From assembly GCA_016234595.1 (NCBI GenBank), contig JACRBG010000035.1, forward strand, positions 62,001 to 126,000: a stretch of DNA of 64,000 nt, given 5' to 3'. The translations under genes and the position numbers were made by a program. Source of the DNA: Chloroflexota bacterium (GTDB taxonomy: Bacteria > Chloroflexota > Anaerolineae > Aggregatilineales > J027). Shown piece by piece: positions 51,709 through 60,567 of this stretch. The notes beneath the pieces are model-generated. The model had not been told where the DNA came from, ran no database searches, and was given only the letters and a program-made list of their open reading frames with translations. Positions within the stretch are counted from its first letter, which is position 1; every line of letters begins with the position of its first letter.

Positions 51709-52467
51709 ATGAGCGAACAATCGAATTCCAACGGCAGTGGCTATATCATCGAATGCCAAGATGTCAACAAATGGTACGGCGAATTTCATGTCCTCAAGGA
51801 CATCAACGTGAAGGTCAAAGAACGTGAGGTGGTGGTGGTTATCGGGCCATCGGGTTCCGGTAAGTCCACATTGATTCGCTGCATCAATCGCCTTGAGGAA
51901 CACCAAGAAGGCAATATTATCGTAGATGGCATCGAATTGAGTAACGACCTCAAAAATATCAACCTGATCCGACGCGAAACGGGTATGGTGTTCCAAAGTT
52001 TTAATTTGTTTCCCCATCTAACCGTGATGCAAAATATCACGCTGGCTCAACGCTATGTGCGCCGCCGTCCCCGTCGTGACGCCGAGGATATGGCCCGCCA
52101 ATTGTTGCAGCGTGTCGGCATTCCTGAACAAGCCAATAAATACCCCGGCCAACTTTCGGGTGGTCAGCAGCAGCGAGTGGCAATTGCCCGTGCCCTCGCT
52201 ATGCAGCCGAAAATTATGTTGTTTGACGAACCCACCTCCGCCCTTGACCCCGAAATGATCAAGGAAGTGCTGGATGTGATGAAAGAATTGGCCCGCAGCG
52301 GGATGACGATGTTGGTCGTCACCCATGAAATGGGTTTTGCACGGGAAGTCGCGGATCGGGTAATTTTTATGGACAGTGGGCGTATTGTTGAAATCGGCAC
52401 GCCCGAACATTTCTTTGAAAATCCCAATCACGAGCGGACTAAGCTATTCTTGTCACAAATTCTGTAA
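51709..52467 (+). CDS. aapP: General L-amino acid ABC transporter, ATP-binding protein
   Basis: A 252-residue ABC ATPase of the polar amino-acid family that powers AapQM. Walker A is GPSGSGKST, the Q-loop [12 protein letters not shown], the signature [15 protein letters not shown], Walker [15 protein letters not shown] and the switch His in [15 protein letters not shown] 51709 is the likely start; GTG 51697 in frame would add four residues. It closes the operon and is followed within four bases by a strong terminator. Confidence 0.96.
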   Translation: MSEQSNSNGSGYIIECQDVNKWYGEFHVLKDINVKVKEREVVVVIGPSGSGKSTLIRCINRLEEHQEGNIIVDGIELSNDLKNINLIRRETGMVFQSFNLFPHLTVMQNITLAQRYVRRRPRRDAEDMARQLLQRVGIPEQANKYPGQLSGGQQQRVAIARALAMQPKIMLFDEPTSALDPEMIKEVLDVMKELARSGMTMLVVTHEMGFAREVADRVIFMDSGRIVEIGTPEHFFENPNHERTKLFLSQIL

Positions 52468-52470
52468 AAC

Positions 52471-52497
52471 AAAAGGGCCGCAAATTGGCCCTTTTTT
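52471..52497 (+). terminator. Rho-independent terminator of the aap operon
   Basis: AAAAGGGCC (52471-52479) pairs with GGCCCTTTT (52487-52495) around a seven-base loop, followed by a T run to 52497. Confidence 0.93.
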
Positions 52498-52510
52498 ATT
52501 TCAGGAAGAG

Positions 52511-52906
52511 ATGCCCATGCATATTGAACACGTCGCTATTTGGACACATGATTTGGAGCGTCTACGCCAATTTTATGCAACCTATTTTGGCGGTACAGCG
52601 GGAGCAAAATATCATAACCCGCGCACCCAATTTGAGTCCTATTTTTTGACATTTGAAACCGGAGCGCGGCTCGAAATTATGCAAATGCCCAATATCCCTG
52701 CTTCACAAAATGACCTATACAAGCAGTTCACAGGGTTGATTCATTTAGCGTTTTCGGTAGGCTCAGAAGAAGAGGTCAATCAATTGACGGAGCGGTTACG
52801 AATTGATGGTTTTCCAATTTTGGATGGGCCGCGCCGCACCGGAGATGGCTATTATGAAAGCGTGGCACTCGACCCTGATGGCAACCGCATCGAAATTACC
52901 ATCTAG
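52511..52906 (+). CDS. VOC superfamily (glyoxalase/bleomycin-resistance fold) protein
   Basis: A 131-residue vicinal-oxygen-chelate protein. The expected metal ligands are visible: His in IEHVAIWTHDLERL, His in LIHLAFSVGSEEE, and Glu in the closing GNRIEITI. The paired beta-alpha-beta units are seen as residues 3-62 and 76-131. Members close to this length include lactoylglutathione lyase-like and antibiotic-resistance proteins; the substrate cannot be told. Two ATGs, 52511 and 52517, follow AGGAAGAG, and the first is used here. The stop overlaps the converging HAD gene by four bases. Confidence 0.88.
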   Translation: MPMHIEHVAIWTHDLERLRQFYATYFGGTAGAKYHNPRTQFESYFLTFETGARLEIMQMPNIPASQNDLYKQFTGLIHLAFSVGSEEEVNQLTERLRIDGFPILDGPRRTGDGYYESVALDPDGNRIEITI

Positions 52907-53610
52907 ACTATGAGTGATAAGACCTCTTCAAGTGGCTCATAGGTCGTGAACTCAGTGGCAAGGCTGGTATCGGGGCAGGTCAACCCATAACGGTTGAGCC
53001 ATAATGCCCGTAGCCCCAATTGAGCCGCGCCAATAATATCGGTCCACCAATTATCGCCAATCATCAACACTTCAGCGGCATGGGGGTGGAAGCGCTCAAG
53101 GGTATAGTGAAAAATTGCAGGGTCGGGTTTGGCAGTGCGGGTTTCTTCGGCAGTCACCATCAGGTCTATATAACTTTCAAGGCCACAGCGTCGTAATTTA
53201 AGTGTCTGCTCCCCGATTACCCCATTGGTGATGATGCCAACCTTGATATTTTGGGCTCTAAGGTATTCTAAAAAGGGTATTACACCGGGGATAGCCCTTT
53301 CTGAGGCAAGGTAGGCCTGCCGAAAAAAACCGGCGACTTGCCCAGCTTCGTCCGAGGATATTGGCTCTCCATAATGAGCAAATATGCGTTGAAAACGCTC
53401 AATCCGGGCGGCATCGAGCGACATATCCCCGCGAATCACTTTATCATGGAACAACTCCAGATAGTGAGCATGGGTCTCTTGCAAATCTTCAAAGGATCGC
53501 TGTAGCAAACATGCGTGGCGTTCGGCAAGAGCGACCAAGCCAATTTGAACACTAAATTGATGATCCGCCAGTGTATCGTCAAGGTCAAACAAAATGGCTT
53601 TGGGGGTCAT
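52903..53610 (-). CDS. HAD family hydrolase (YjjG-like)
   Basis: A 235-residue haloacid-dehalogenase-type phosphatase. Motif I is LFDLDDTLADH, motif II IITNGVIGEQ, motif III the Lys in TRTAKPDPAIF, and motif IV MIGDNWWTDIIGA. The helical cap lies between residues about 18 and 95, subfamily IA, resembling the nucleotidase YjjG. ATG 53610 has AAGGA about eight bases upstream; a TTG at 53613 is not needed. It follows the PucC-like gene by 20 bases on the same strand, probably co-transcribed. Confidence 0.9.
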   Translation of the reverse strand: MTPKAILFDLDDTLADHQFSVQIGLVALAERHACLLQRSFEDLQETHAHYLELFHDKVIRGDMSLDAARIERFQRIFAHYGEPISSDEAGQVAGFFRQAYLASERAIPGVIPFLEYLRAQNIKVGIITNGVIGEQTLKLRRCGLESYIDLMVTAEETRTAKPDPAIFHYTLERFHPHAAEVLMIGDNWWTDIIGAAQLGLRALWLNRYGLTCPDTSLATEFTTYEPLEEVLSLIV

Positions 53611-53630
53611 CAACGAAGTCCTTGTTTTGC

Positions 53631-55043
53631 TTAATCGGCCATTGCTAGAAGCACCTCATTTTGGCTGACTTGCCGTTTAAAGTCGAGATTCAATCGGCTG
53701 ATTAGGATAAGGGCCACCGTCAACACCAACATTTCCAGTGCGAACACGATGCCATAGGAGAACGCATAACTTCCGCCCAACCAATGTGCAATATCTCGCA
53801 GCGCAGCGCCAAATACGGCCCCGCCGCCACGAAAGAGCAGGCTTGCCATCGTCCATAGGCCAAAATAAGTGCCAGCGCGTTCGGCCCGACTCACTGAGAC
53901 CATCAACCCCCATGTACCAATATTCCAGAGGCCCAAGCCAATCCCAAAAAATAGCAGGGTGGGGCGAATGAGCGATTCCATTTCGGCAAAGGCACACCCC
54001 GCCAGCAGCGCAAATGTGGTGATAAGAATACCGAGGCCAATTTGGTTGATGCGGGCATAACTCATCTGGGCCATGCGCCGATAACTGGCAAGGGCAAAGA
54101 TCGAACCCAGCAAGGCGGTAGTTCCCCAAAACGCCGCAAAGCGATTGGTTTCACCTGTCGAGAGGTTAAAAACCTGTCCGCCAAACGGCTCTAATATCTG
54201 GTCTTGGGCAAACGCTCCCATAAAACTGAGGCCAATATAAAGGAAAAACAGGCGCGTGGCGCGGTTTGACCACACCATCCGTAAATCATCCCTGAAATTC
54301 GGGGGGAGTTGTGGCGTAGGGGTCTGATGAATTTCGGCAGGGCTGTGGCGACGTTCTTCTCCCACAATTGAAAAAAACCACAAGCCAACCATCAGCGCGA
54401 CAACTGTTGCAAATAACCCCAAGAGGCCTTCTGGTGAATATTCAGGTAGCAAGTGCGCCGTTAATCCGCCCGAAAACGCGTAACCTGCCAGCAGCATTGT
54501 CCATGCCACCCCAACCGCACGTCCACGTTGATGTTCAGGCGCGCGTTCATATATCAGCGTGGTATAGGTGCTGCCCGAAAGCACATACCCTGTGCTGGTC
54601 AACAGCAATGAAGCCACAACGCCCAACCACCAAATATTATGACCCGTTTCCGCCAATTCCACTGTCATAAGTGCCAGCAGCATAAAGCCAATTGCCATCA
54701 GGCCGCGTCCACCCCACACAAAGGGCAACCGCCGATAGCCACGCCAATAGGTATGATCAGAACGCTGCCCTGTCCAAACGGCAAGCGGGGCCAAAAAGTA
54801 ATTCAAACCCAACAGTAACGAAATCGGCGTAGCGGGGTAGCCCAGATCCGCAATCATAATGCGATTCCACACCCCCGACCCTAACAAATCGGCCAGCGCC
54901 GAGCCAACATTGAACAGGCCGATTTTCACATTCCGCGCTATGGATAAATCCTGCTCATAGGTTAGGGGATTGGCCTGCTGAATAGATTGTTCAATTTCAG
55001 GTGCGGCGACTAAGGCAGAAATTTCTATAACAGTATCCGACAT
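53631..55043 (-). CDS. PucC-like (BCD family) major facilitator transporter
   Basis: A 470-residue membrane protein with about 12 helices. The N-terminal part has IGLFNVGSALADLLGSGVWNRIMIADLGYPATPISL and WTGQRSDHTYWRGYRRLPFVWGG, which match the PucC/LhaA/BCD family (form NRVMIVELGxP and GHRSDxxxxxGWRRxPYIWxG). In phototrophs these proteins assist light-harvesting complex assembly or move bacteriochlorophyll intermediates. No photosynthesis gene is in the window, so function here is uncertain; the gene could be part of a dispersed set or a relic. It overlaps no neighbour and precedes the HAD gene. Confidence 0.85.
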   Translation of the reverse strand: MSDTVIEISALVAAPEIEQSIQQANPLTYEQDLSIARNVKIGLFNVGSALADLLGSGVWNRIMIADLGYPATPISLLLGLNYFLAPLAVWTGQRSDHTYWRGYRRLPFVWGGRGLMAIGFMLLALMTVELAETGHNIWWLGVVASLLLTSTGYVLSGSTYTTLIYERAPEHQRGRAVGVAWTMLLAGYAFSGGLTAHLLPEYSPEGLLGLFATVVALMVGLWFFSIVGEERRHSPAEIHQTPTPQLPPNFRDDLRMVWSNRATRLFFLYIGLSFMGAFAQDQILEPFGGQVFNLSTGETNRFAAFWGTTALLGSIFALASYRRMAQMSYARINQIGLGILITTFALLAGCAFAEMESLIRPTLLFFGIGLGLWNIGTWGLMVSVSRAERAGTYFGLWTMASLLFRGGGAVFGAALRDIAHWLGGSYAFSYGIVFALEMLVLTVALILISRLNLDFKRQVSQNEVLLAMAD

Positions 55044-55160
55044 TCGTTCTTCCTAAAATTTTGCATAGGTTTGCATAGATTTACGTAGAATTATAGCGGA
55101 AGTTGCAGCAGGGTCGAGAAGTCTAACACAATTTTAAGGCAAAGTTCACAAGGGCAAACA

Positions 55161-55185
55161 AAAAAGCAGGCTAAAACAACCTGCT
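55161..55185 (-). terminator. Rho-independent terminator after the thioredoxin-NHL gene
   Basis: AGCAGG (55165-55170) pairs with CCTGCT (55180-55185), nine-base loop, and on the minus strand a TTTTT run follows the stem. It lies 31 bases after the stop at 55216. Confidence 0.75.
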
Positions 55186-55215
55186 CTTTGCCACTGGTGA
55201 ATATTTGGATAGAGC

Positions 55216-57273
55216 CTATTTGAAGCCATTCTGAACAGTGGGTGGCACTAGGATATAGCTCATAACCACTGCATGATTAGTCGCAGTAGTATCAATCGTC
55301 ACAGGCACTTGAATCGTCATGCGGTCAACAAAACAGAGTGTTTCATTAACCGCCTCACACCAATACACAGTGAAATCTGTCGAGACTACATCCGTGCCTT
55401 CCACAAAATTCACCGGTAGGCTAACAGGCAGTTCCGGTTCAATCTGGCGATAGTCTTGCGATTCCGCAGGCACTTCCATCGTCGTTGTGCTAGCAGTTTC
55501 GGCTGTAAAAGGCGCTAGGGTATTGAGTTTATAGCCTTCGGGAATTTCAATCGCAAACACCAGTTCGCCCTGCCCCGGCGCGATCGTCTGTGCTTCCAAT
55601 TCAATCACCGGATTTTGCAAGGCATATGGATTTTCATTGGGGTCAAGCGTCAGAGCAGCGTCATTACTTGGGACAAGGGTCGTTGTATCAGGAAACACCA
55701 CCGTGCTGACGGTTTGGCTGGCAAGGTCAATTACACGGATCGCGTGGTTATTGGTGTCCGCCACATAGAGTTTGCCATCAGCATAATTGATACCACCGGG
55801 CTCATAAAATTGCGCTTCGAGCAGCTTACCATCCACCAAACCGGGTTCACCCGTTCCGGCAAACGTGACACTCGCGCGGGTTTGAGGATTAATCATTTTG
55901 ATTTTGTTGTTATAGGTATCCGCCACATATAACATGCCATCTGGCCCAATCGTCACACCAAGTGCATGTTCCAAGCGAACTTCATCGCCCACCCCATCCA
56001 CATCGCCAAAATCAAAGAGACCCGTGCCAACAATCGTCATAACTTCGCCATCGGGGTCAAGGGAAGCCGCCCGAATGCCACTGTCCTCCGCATCGGCAAA
56101 ATAGAGGATCGTACCATCGGTGGCAAGTCCGCTCGGTTGGGATAATTCGGCTTCCGCTAATGGGCCATCGGTTAATCCTTCGCCACCTGTTCCAGCATAG
56201 GGTTCAACCCTGTCCGTCGCCAAATCAATCCGCCACAGTTGATGCGATCCAGCCATTGCGATATAGAGCACCCCGTCCGTAAAGACCACATCCCACGGGG
56301 ACGATAAATCGAGCAGAGGGGCATTTCCCGCCAAGGGGGGATAGTTTGCTGCTTGTTTACCCGTGCCTGTCACAGTTGAGACTGCCTGTGCGGCTAGGTC
56401 AATTTTTCGCACGGCATGATTCACGGTGTCCGCCACAAACAGATTGTCGCCATCTATCGCCAAACCCTGCGGTTGATTAAACTGGGCTTCGGAATAAGAC
56501 CCGTCGGTTAATCCAGCGTCACCTGTCCCAATTACCTGCACATTGGCAAACGTATCAAGGTCGGCTACGACAATACGGTTATGGCTAGTATCACTAATAA
56601 AAAGCCGATTGCCAGCCGGGTCGGCCAAGACCTTGCCGGGATAACTGAGCGCTGAGGGAGCAGCCACTGCTTGCTCAGGGGCAAGTTGGGTTAGTGGCGT
56701 CGCATCTAATAAATTAGCGGTGCCATATTCCTCAACCATGGTGGTGAGAATGGGCTGGAATACATCATAAACGCCTTCGCCTGCACGCCCACCTACAATT
56801 TTGCCAAGGGGGTCAATCAAAACAAGCGTAGGCCATGCCTGCACCCCATAAGTTTGCCAGACGACAAAATCGCTGTCGTTCACAACCGGATGAACCACCC
56901 CATACCGCTGCACAATATTGCGGATGTTATCGGTCTGGCCTTCATTTTCAAATTTCGCCGAATGCACGCCAACAACGATTAGGTTATCGCCAAACTCGGT
57001 TTCTAACTGCTTAAGTTCTGGAATAATGTGCATACAATTGACACAGCCATAGGTCCAAAAATCCAGCAGTACGATTTTGCCCTTGAGGTCAGCCATCGTC
57101 AGGGGTTGGGAAACATTGATCCAATCGAGTCCAGCCGGGAAATCAGGGGCATCGGTGTCCCCCGCATAAGTAAATTGCGTGCCATCTTGGGCGAACATAT
57201 GCCCATTCGCTACCCAAAAAATGCCCGCAATTAGGGCTACAATGCCAATACCAGAAAAAAGCGCTTTACGCAT
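55216..57273 (-). CDS. NHLRC2-like protein: thioredoxin domain plus NHL beta-propeller
   Basis: A 685-residue exported or membrane-anchored protein. An N-terminal hydrophobic segment (ALFSGIGIVALIAGIFWVA) precedes a thioredoxin/TlpA-like domain (about residues 45-190) with the CxxC motif in FWTYGCVNCMHIIPEL and the cis-Pro segment VQAWPTLVLIDP. Then come at least five NHL repeats (about 205-530; for example FNQPQGLAIDGDNLFVADT and YADGKLYVADTNNHAIRVID). The last 120 residues form a beta domain with a Cys pair (WCEAVNETLCFV), as in thiol-disulfide interchange proteins. The family is conserved from bacteria to animals, but its function is unclear; extracellular thiol redox is likely. GAGAGGGA precedes the ATG. 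Confidence 0.93.
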   Translation of the reverse strand: MRKALFSGIGIVALIAGIFWVANGHMFAQDGTQFTYAGDTDAPDFPAGLDWINVSQPLTMADLKGKIVLLDFWTYGCVNCMHIIPELKQLETEFGDNLIVVGVHSAKFENEGQTDNIRNIVQRYGVVHPVVNDSDFVVWQTYGVQAWPTLVLIDPLGKIVGGRAGEGVYDVFQPILTTMVEEYGTANLLDATPLTQLAPEQAVAAPSALSYPGKVLADPAGNRLFISDTSHNRIVVADLDTFANVQVIGTGDAGLTDGSYSEAQFNQPQGLAIDGDNLFVADTVNHAVRKIDLAAQAVSTVTGTGKQAANYPPLAGNAPLLDLSSPWDVVFTDGVLYIAMAGSHQLWRIDLATDRVEPYAGTGGEGLTDGPLAEAELSQPSGLATDGTILYFADAEDSGIRAASLDPDGEVMTIVGTGLFDFGDVDGVGDEVRLEHALGVTIGPDGMLYVADTYNNKIKMINPQTRASVTFAGTGEPGLVDGKLLEAQFYEPGGINYADGKLYVADTNNHAIRVIDLASQTVSTVVFPDTTTLVPSNDAALTLDPNENPYALQNPVIELEAQTIAPGQGELVFAIEIPEGYKLNTLAPFTAETASTTTMEVPAESQDYRQIEPELPVSLPVNFVEGTDVVSTDFTVYWCEAVNETLCFVDRMTIQVPVTIDTTATNHAVVMSYILVPPTVQNGFK

Positions 57274-57524
57274 AAATCCCTCTCATGAAAAAATGCTCAC
57301 CATTTGTTGACTATTACACATTCTACTGATTGGTTGTCTTGATGTTCGGGAATCTTCCTTACGATTTGATTACACCCCGCCCATTATCGCATATCTATAT
57401 AAACTTCAACTGAGAAGCCGATGAGATTCAATTAGTGTCGTGAAACTTTAATGAGATTGAACGTCGCCAAGCACGCCTAGGCCAGCTAAAATAGAATAAT
57501 TGTTTCAGCAATAGGGAGTAATGA

Positions 57525-59789
57525 TTGGTGGATTCGGTAATTTTAGATTCAATGAATCCTGCCCAGAAGGCCGCGATTACCGCAGTGGATGGCCCGGTCT
57601 TGGTCTTGGCTGGCCCCGGCAGCGGCAAAACCCGCGTCCTAACGCACCGCATCGTCTATATGGTGCAGGAATATGGCATCCCAGCCCATCGCATTTTAGC
57701 CGTCACCTTCACCAACAAAGCCGCTGGCGAGATGCGCGAACGGGTGGAGCAACTCATTGGCAAAGAAGACGCCCGTCATTTATGGCTCGGTACATTTCAC
57801 AGCATTTGTGTGCGGATTTTGCGCCGTGAAGCCAACTTGATTGACTTCATGCCCGATTTCGTCATTTTTGACCGTGACGACCAGGTGACCCTGATGAAAC
57901 AAATTCTTCAGGATATGCACCTCGATGCGCAGAAACATCCTCCCTATGGCTTTTTAGACACCATTTCCTCCGCCAAAAATGAATTTATCTTGCCCCAAAA
58001 TCTCCCCATCGAAAACAAAGGCGACGAGATCAAAAAGAAAGTCTATGAGGTCTATCAACAGCGCCTACGGGCCAGCAACGCGATGGATTTTGATGATCTG
58101 CTGGTGTATACCGTGCGCCTGTTGCAACAATATCCCGATACTCTGGCAGCCTATCATTATCGCATCCCTTATCTGCTGGTAGATGAGTTTCAAGACACCA
58201 ACATGGTGCAATATGAGTTGGTACGCTTGTTGGCAGGGCCACGCCGCAATGTGTTTGTCGTGGGTGATCCTGACCAAAGCATCTACAGCTTTCGTGGGGC
58301 TGATTATCGCAACGTCAAACGTTTCCAACAAGATTTTGACCCCCAGACTATTTTTCTAGAAGAAAATTATCGCTCCCATCAGTATGTGTTAGATGCAGCG
58401 ATGGCAGTCATCCGCAAAAATGTTGACCACATCCCGCGCAATCTGTTTAGCCAACGCCAAACCGGAGCTAAAATCGAGATTCACGAGGCCTATAACGAGC
58501 GTGAGGAAAGCCAATTTATCGTAGATACCATCACGGAATTAGTCAAAAAGGGCAAGGCTCAACTGCGTGATTTTGCGGTGATGTATCGCCTCAATGCCCA
58601 ATCCCGCGTTTTAGAAGAAGCGTTTATCCATGCTGGCCTGCCCTATTTATTGGTCGGGGCGACACGGTTCTATGGCCGCAAGGAAATCAAAGACGCACTG
58701 GCCTACCTGCGGGTCATTCAAAATCCCGCCGATGAAGTTAGCCTGCTGCGCATTATCAACGTCCCCGCACGTGGCATCGGGCAGAGCACGATTGACCAAC
58801 TCCGCGCATGGGCCGCCAGTCGTGGTGCGGGGATTTATCCGGCCCTGCAAGCACTGGCACGCGGTGAAGAATCCCCACTCAGTGGCCGCTCTAAAGCCGC
58901 GTTGGTGCGTTTTATCGAAATGATTGAGGGCTGGCGGTTGTTACGCGAAACCGTTTCACCACTGGACTTGTTAGACACGTTTTTAGAAGAAACCAATTAT
59001 GTCGAATATCTCAAGCGGGACAAATCCGAAAGGAGTGATGACCGCGAAGAGAATATTGAAGAATTGCGTCGTGTGGCCTCTGAACATCAAGAGCAGACCC
59101 TGAGTGAATTTTTGGAAGAAATTGCCCTTGTGGCCGAAACTGATAATTTTGACCGCACCACCAACGCCCCCACTCTCTTGACGCTGCACGCCGCCAAGGG
59201 CCTCGAATTTTCAGGCGTTTTTATCATCGGTTTAGAAGAAGGTCTGCTGCCCTATCGCAAAGCTATTGAAGACGCCAACCCCGTTAGCCGTGAACATCAA
59301 TTAGGTGAGGAACGGCGTTTGATGTACGTAGGGCTGACCCGCGCCAAAGATCGCCTCTATCTGATTTATACCTTTAAACGCATGATGTGGGGCCAAAGCG
59401 ACATCAGCACCCCTTCGCGTTTTTTGCGCGACATCCCACCGGAAATTACGACAGGTCATGCTGGCTTAAAGCCCTCCATGCAAAATATGTTTACCCAGCC
59501 CCAAAAACAATGGGACACGACATGGGAACCCAGCCGACCACGCACGGCCAAACCCACCAATCTTATTACGGGTGGGAATCCGCCAGCCGCCCCAACCCAA
59601 AAACCACATCAACCCACTCGCTTCAAGTCAGGTCAGCGTGTCCTGCATGTTAAATATGGGGAGGGTGTCGTCATCAAAAGCCGTGTCCATGATGACATTG
59701 AGGAAGTTGAAGTCTTGTTTACCCAACAAATGGGTAGCAAACGCATTGATGGCAATTACCTGCAACCCTTGAAGGGGGAGGAGAGTTAA
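57525..59789 (+). CDS. UvrD/PcrA-type superfamily 1A DNA helicase
   Basis: A 754-residue 3'-5' helicase for repair and removal of recombination intermediates. All SF1A motifs are present: I AGPGSGKTRVLTHRI, II VDEFQDTN, III GDPDQSIYSFRGAD, IV VMYRLNAQSR, V TLHAAKGLEFSGVFI and VI EERRLMYVGLTRAKDRL. The C-terminus has the Tudor-like RNA-polymerase-binding segment (GQRVLHVKYGEGVVI) typical of PcrA/UvrD. The start is TTG 57525 (or GTG 57528), with GGGAG six or nine bases upstream. It is followed by maf with a five-base gap. Confidence 0.96.
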   Translation: MVDSVILDSMNPAQKAAITAVDGPVLVLAGPGSGKTRVLTHRIVYMVQEYGIPAHRILAVTFTNKAAGEMRERVEQLIGKEDARHLWLGTFHSICVRILRREANLIDFMPDFVIFDRDDQVTLMKQILQDMHLDAQKHPPYGFLDTISSAKNEFILPQNLPIENKGDEIKKKVYEVYQQRLRASNAMDFDDLLVYTVRLLQQYPDTLAAYHYRIPYLLVDEFQDTNMVQYELVRLLAGPRRNVFVVGDPDQSIYSFRGADYRNVKRFQQDFDPQTIFLEENYRSHQYVLDAAMAVIRKNVDHIPRNLFSQRQTGAKIEIHEAYNEREESQFIVDTITELVKKGKAQLRDFAVMYRLNAQSRVLEEAFIHAGLPYLLVGATRFYGRKEIKDALAYLRVIQNPADEVSLLRIINVPARGIGQSTIDQLRAWAASRGAGIYPALQALARGEESPLSGRSKAALVRFIEMIEGWRLLRETVSPLDLLDTFLEETNYVEYLKRDKSERSDDREENIEELRRVASEHQEQTLSEFLEEIALVAETDNFDRTTNAPTLLTLHAAKGLEFSGVFIIGLEEGLLPYRKAIEDANPVSREHQLGEERRLMYVGLTRAKDRLYLIYTFKRMMWGQSDISTPSRFLRDIPPEITTGHAGLKPSMQNMFTQPQKQWDTTWEPSRPRTAKPTNLITGGNPPAAPTQKPHQPTRFKSGQRVLHVKYGEGVVIKSRVHDDIEEVEVLFTQQMGSKRIDGNYLQPLKGEES

Positions 59790-59794
59790 GTGGT

Positions 59795-60466
59795 ATGAGT
59801 ACCCCCTCTAATCGTCGCACACTGGTACTCGCTTCAGGATCACCCCGCCGCCGCGAACTATTACGTCTACTCGGTTTTGAATTTGAGCGTGTGGTCGGCA
59901 CTATTGATGAAACACCCCAACCTGATGAGCTTCCCGATGCCTATACCCTGCGCGTCAGCCTTGAAAAAGCCTATGACAGTGTCGAAATGGTCATAAACGG
60001 GGCTGTCATTTTGACCGCCGATACCACTGTCGCTGACGGCAATACCATCTTGGGTAAGCCCGAAAATGATGCCCATGCCGAAGCCATGCTCAAACAGCTA
60101 CGGAATCGCACCCATCAGGTATATACCGCTATCACCTTGTTAGATACGGCTGATAATCGGGTTGAGCAAATTTTAGCCATTACCCAAGTGACCATGCGGG
60201 ATTATTCTGACACCGAAATCGCCCATTATATTGCCAGTGGTGACCCCAAAGACAAAGCGGGCAGTTATGCCATTCAAAATGGTAATTTTCGACCCGTGAC
60301 CCGCATTAAAGGTTGCTATGCTAATGTCATGGGCCTGCCCCTATGCCATTTGGTGGTATGCCTGCGACGTTTTGGGGTCGAACCCCATACCGATATTCCA
60401 GCCGGGTGTCAGCGGGTCAATCAAATTGAATGCCCAGTCTACGAAGACGTTTTGGGAATGCAGTAA
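59795..60466 (+). CDS. maf: Maf-type nucleoside triphosphate pyrophosphatase
   Basis: A 223-residue Maf/Ham1-like enzyme that hydrolyses dTTP/UTP or modified nucleotides to monophosphates. Typical are LASGSPRRRELLRLLG, ETPQPDELP, ILTADTTV (the catalytic Asp, usually DTVV), LGKPENDAHAEAMLKQLRNRTHQVYTA and YIASGDPKDKAGSYAIQ. About 25 residues after the core form an extra tail (GCQRVNQIECPVYEDVLGMQ). It is probably co-transcribed with the helicase (gap five bases). Confidence 0.93.
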   Translation: MSTPSNRRTLVLASGSPRRRELLRLLGFEFERVVGTIDETPQPDELPDAYTLRVSLEKAYDSVEMVINGAVILTADTTVADGNTILGKPENDAHAEAMLKQLRNRTHQVYTAITLLDTADNRVEQILAITQVTMRDYSDTEIAHYIASGDPKDKAGSYAIQNGNFRPVTRIKGCYANVMGLPLCHLVVCLRRFGVEPHTDIPAGCQRVNQIECPVYEDVLGMQ

Positions 60467-60567
60467 AAGGTTGCTGTCGGTTGAACGTTCACCAAACGTA
60501 CAATGATTGTCAGACACCCCACGCTATAATGCATACCACTGTTGCTTATAAACAGGATTAACACACC

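Noticed and set aside
57521-57829. Plus-strand frame starting at ATG 57521
   Set aside because: It is out of frame with the helicase, which has all SF1A motifs and starts four bases later at TTG.
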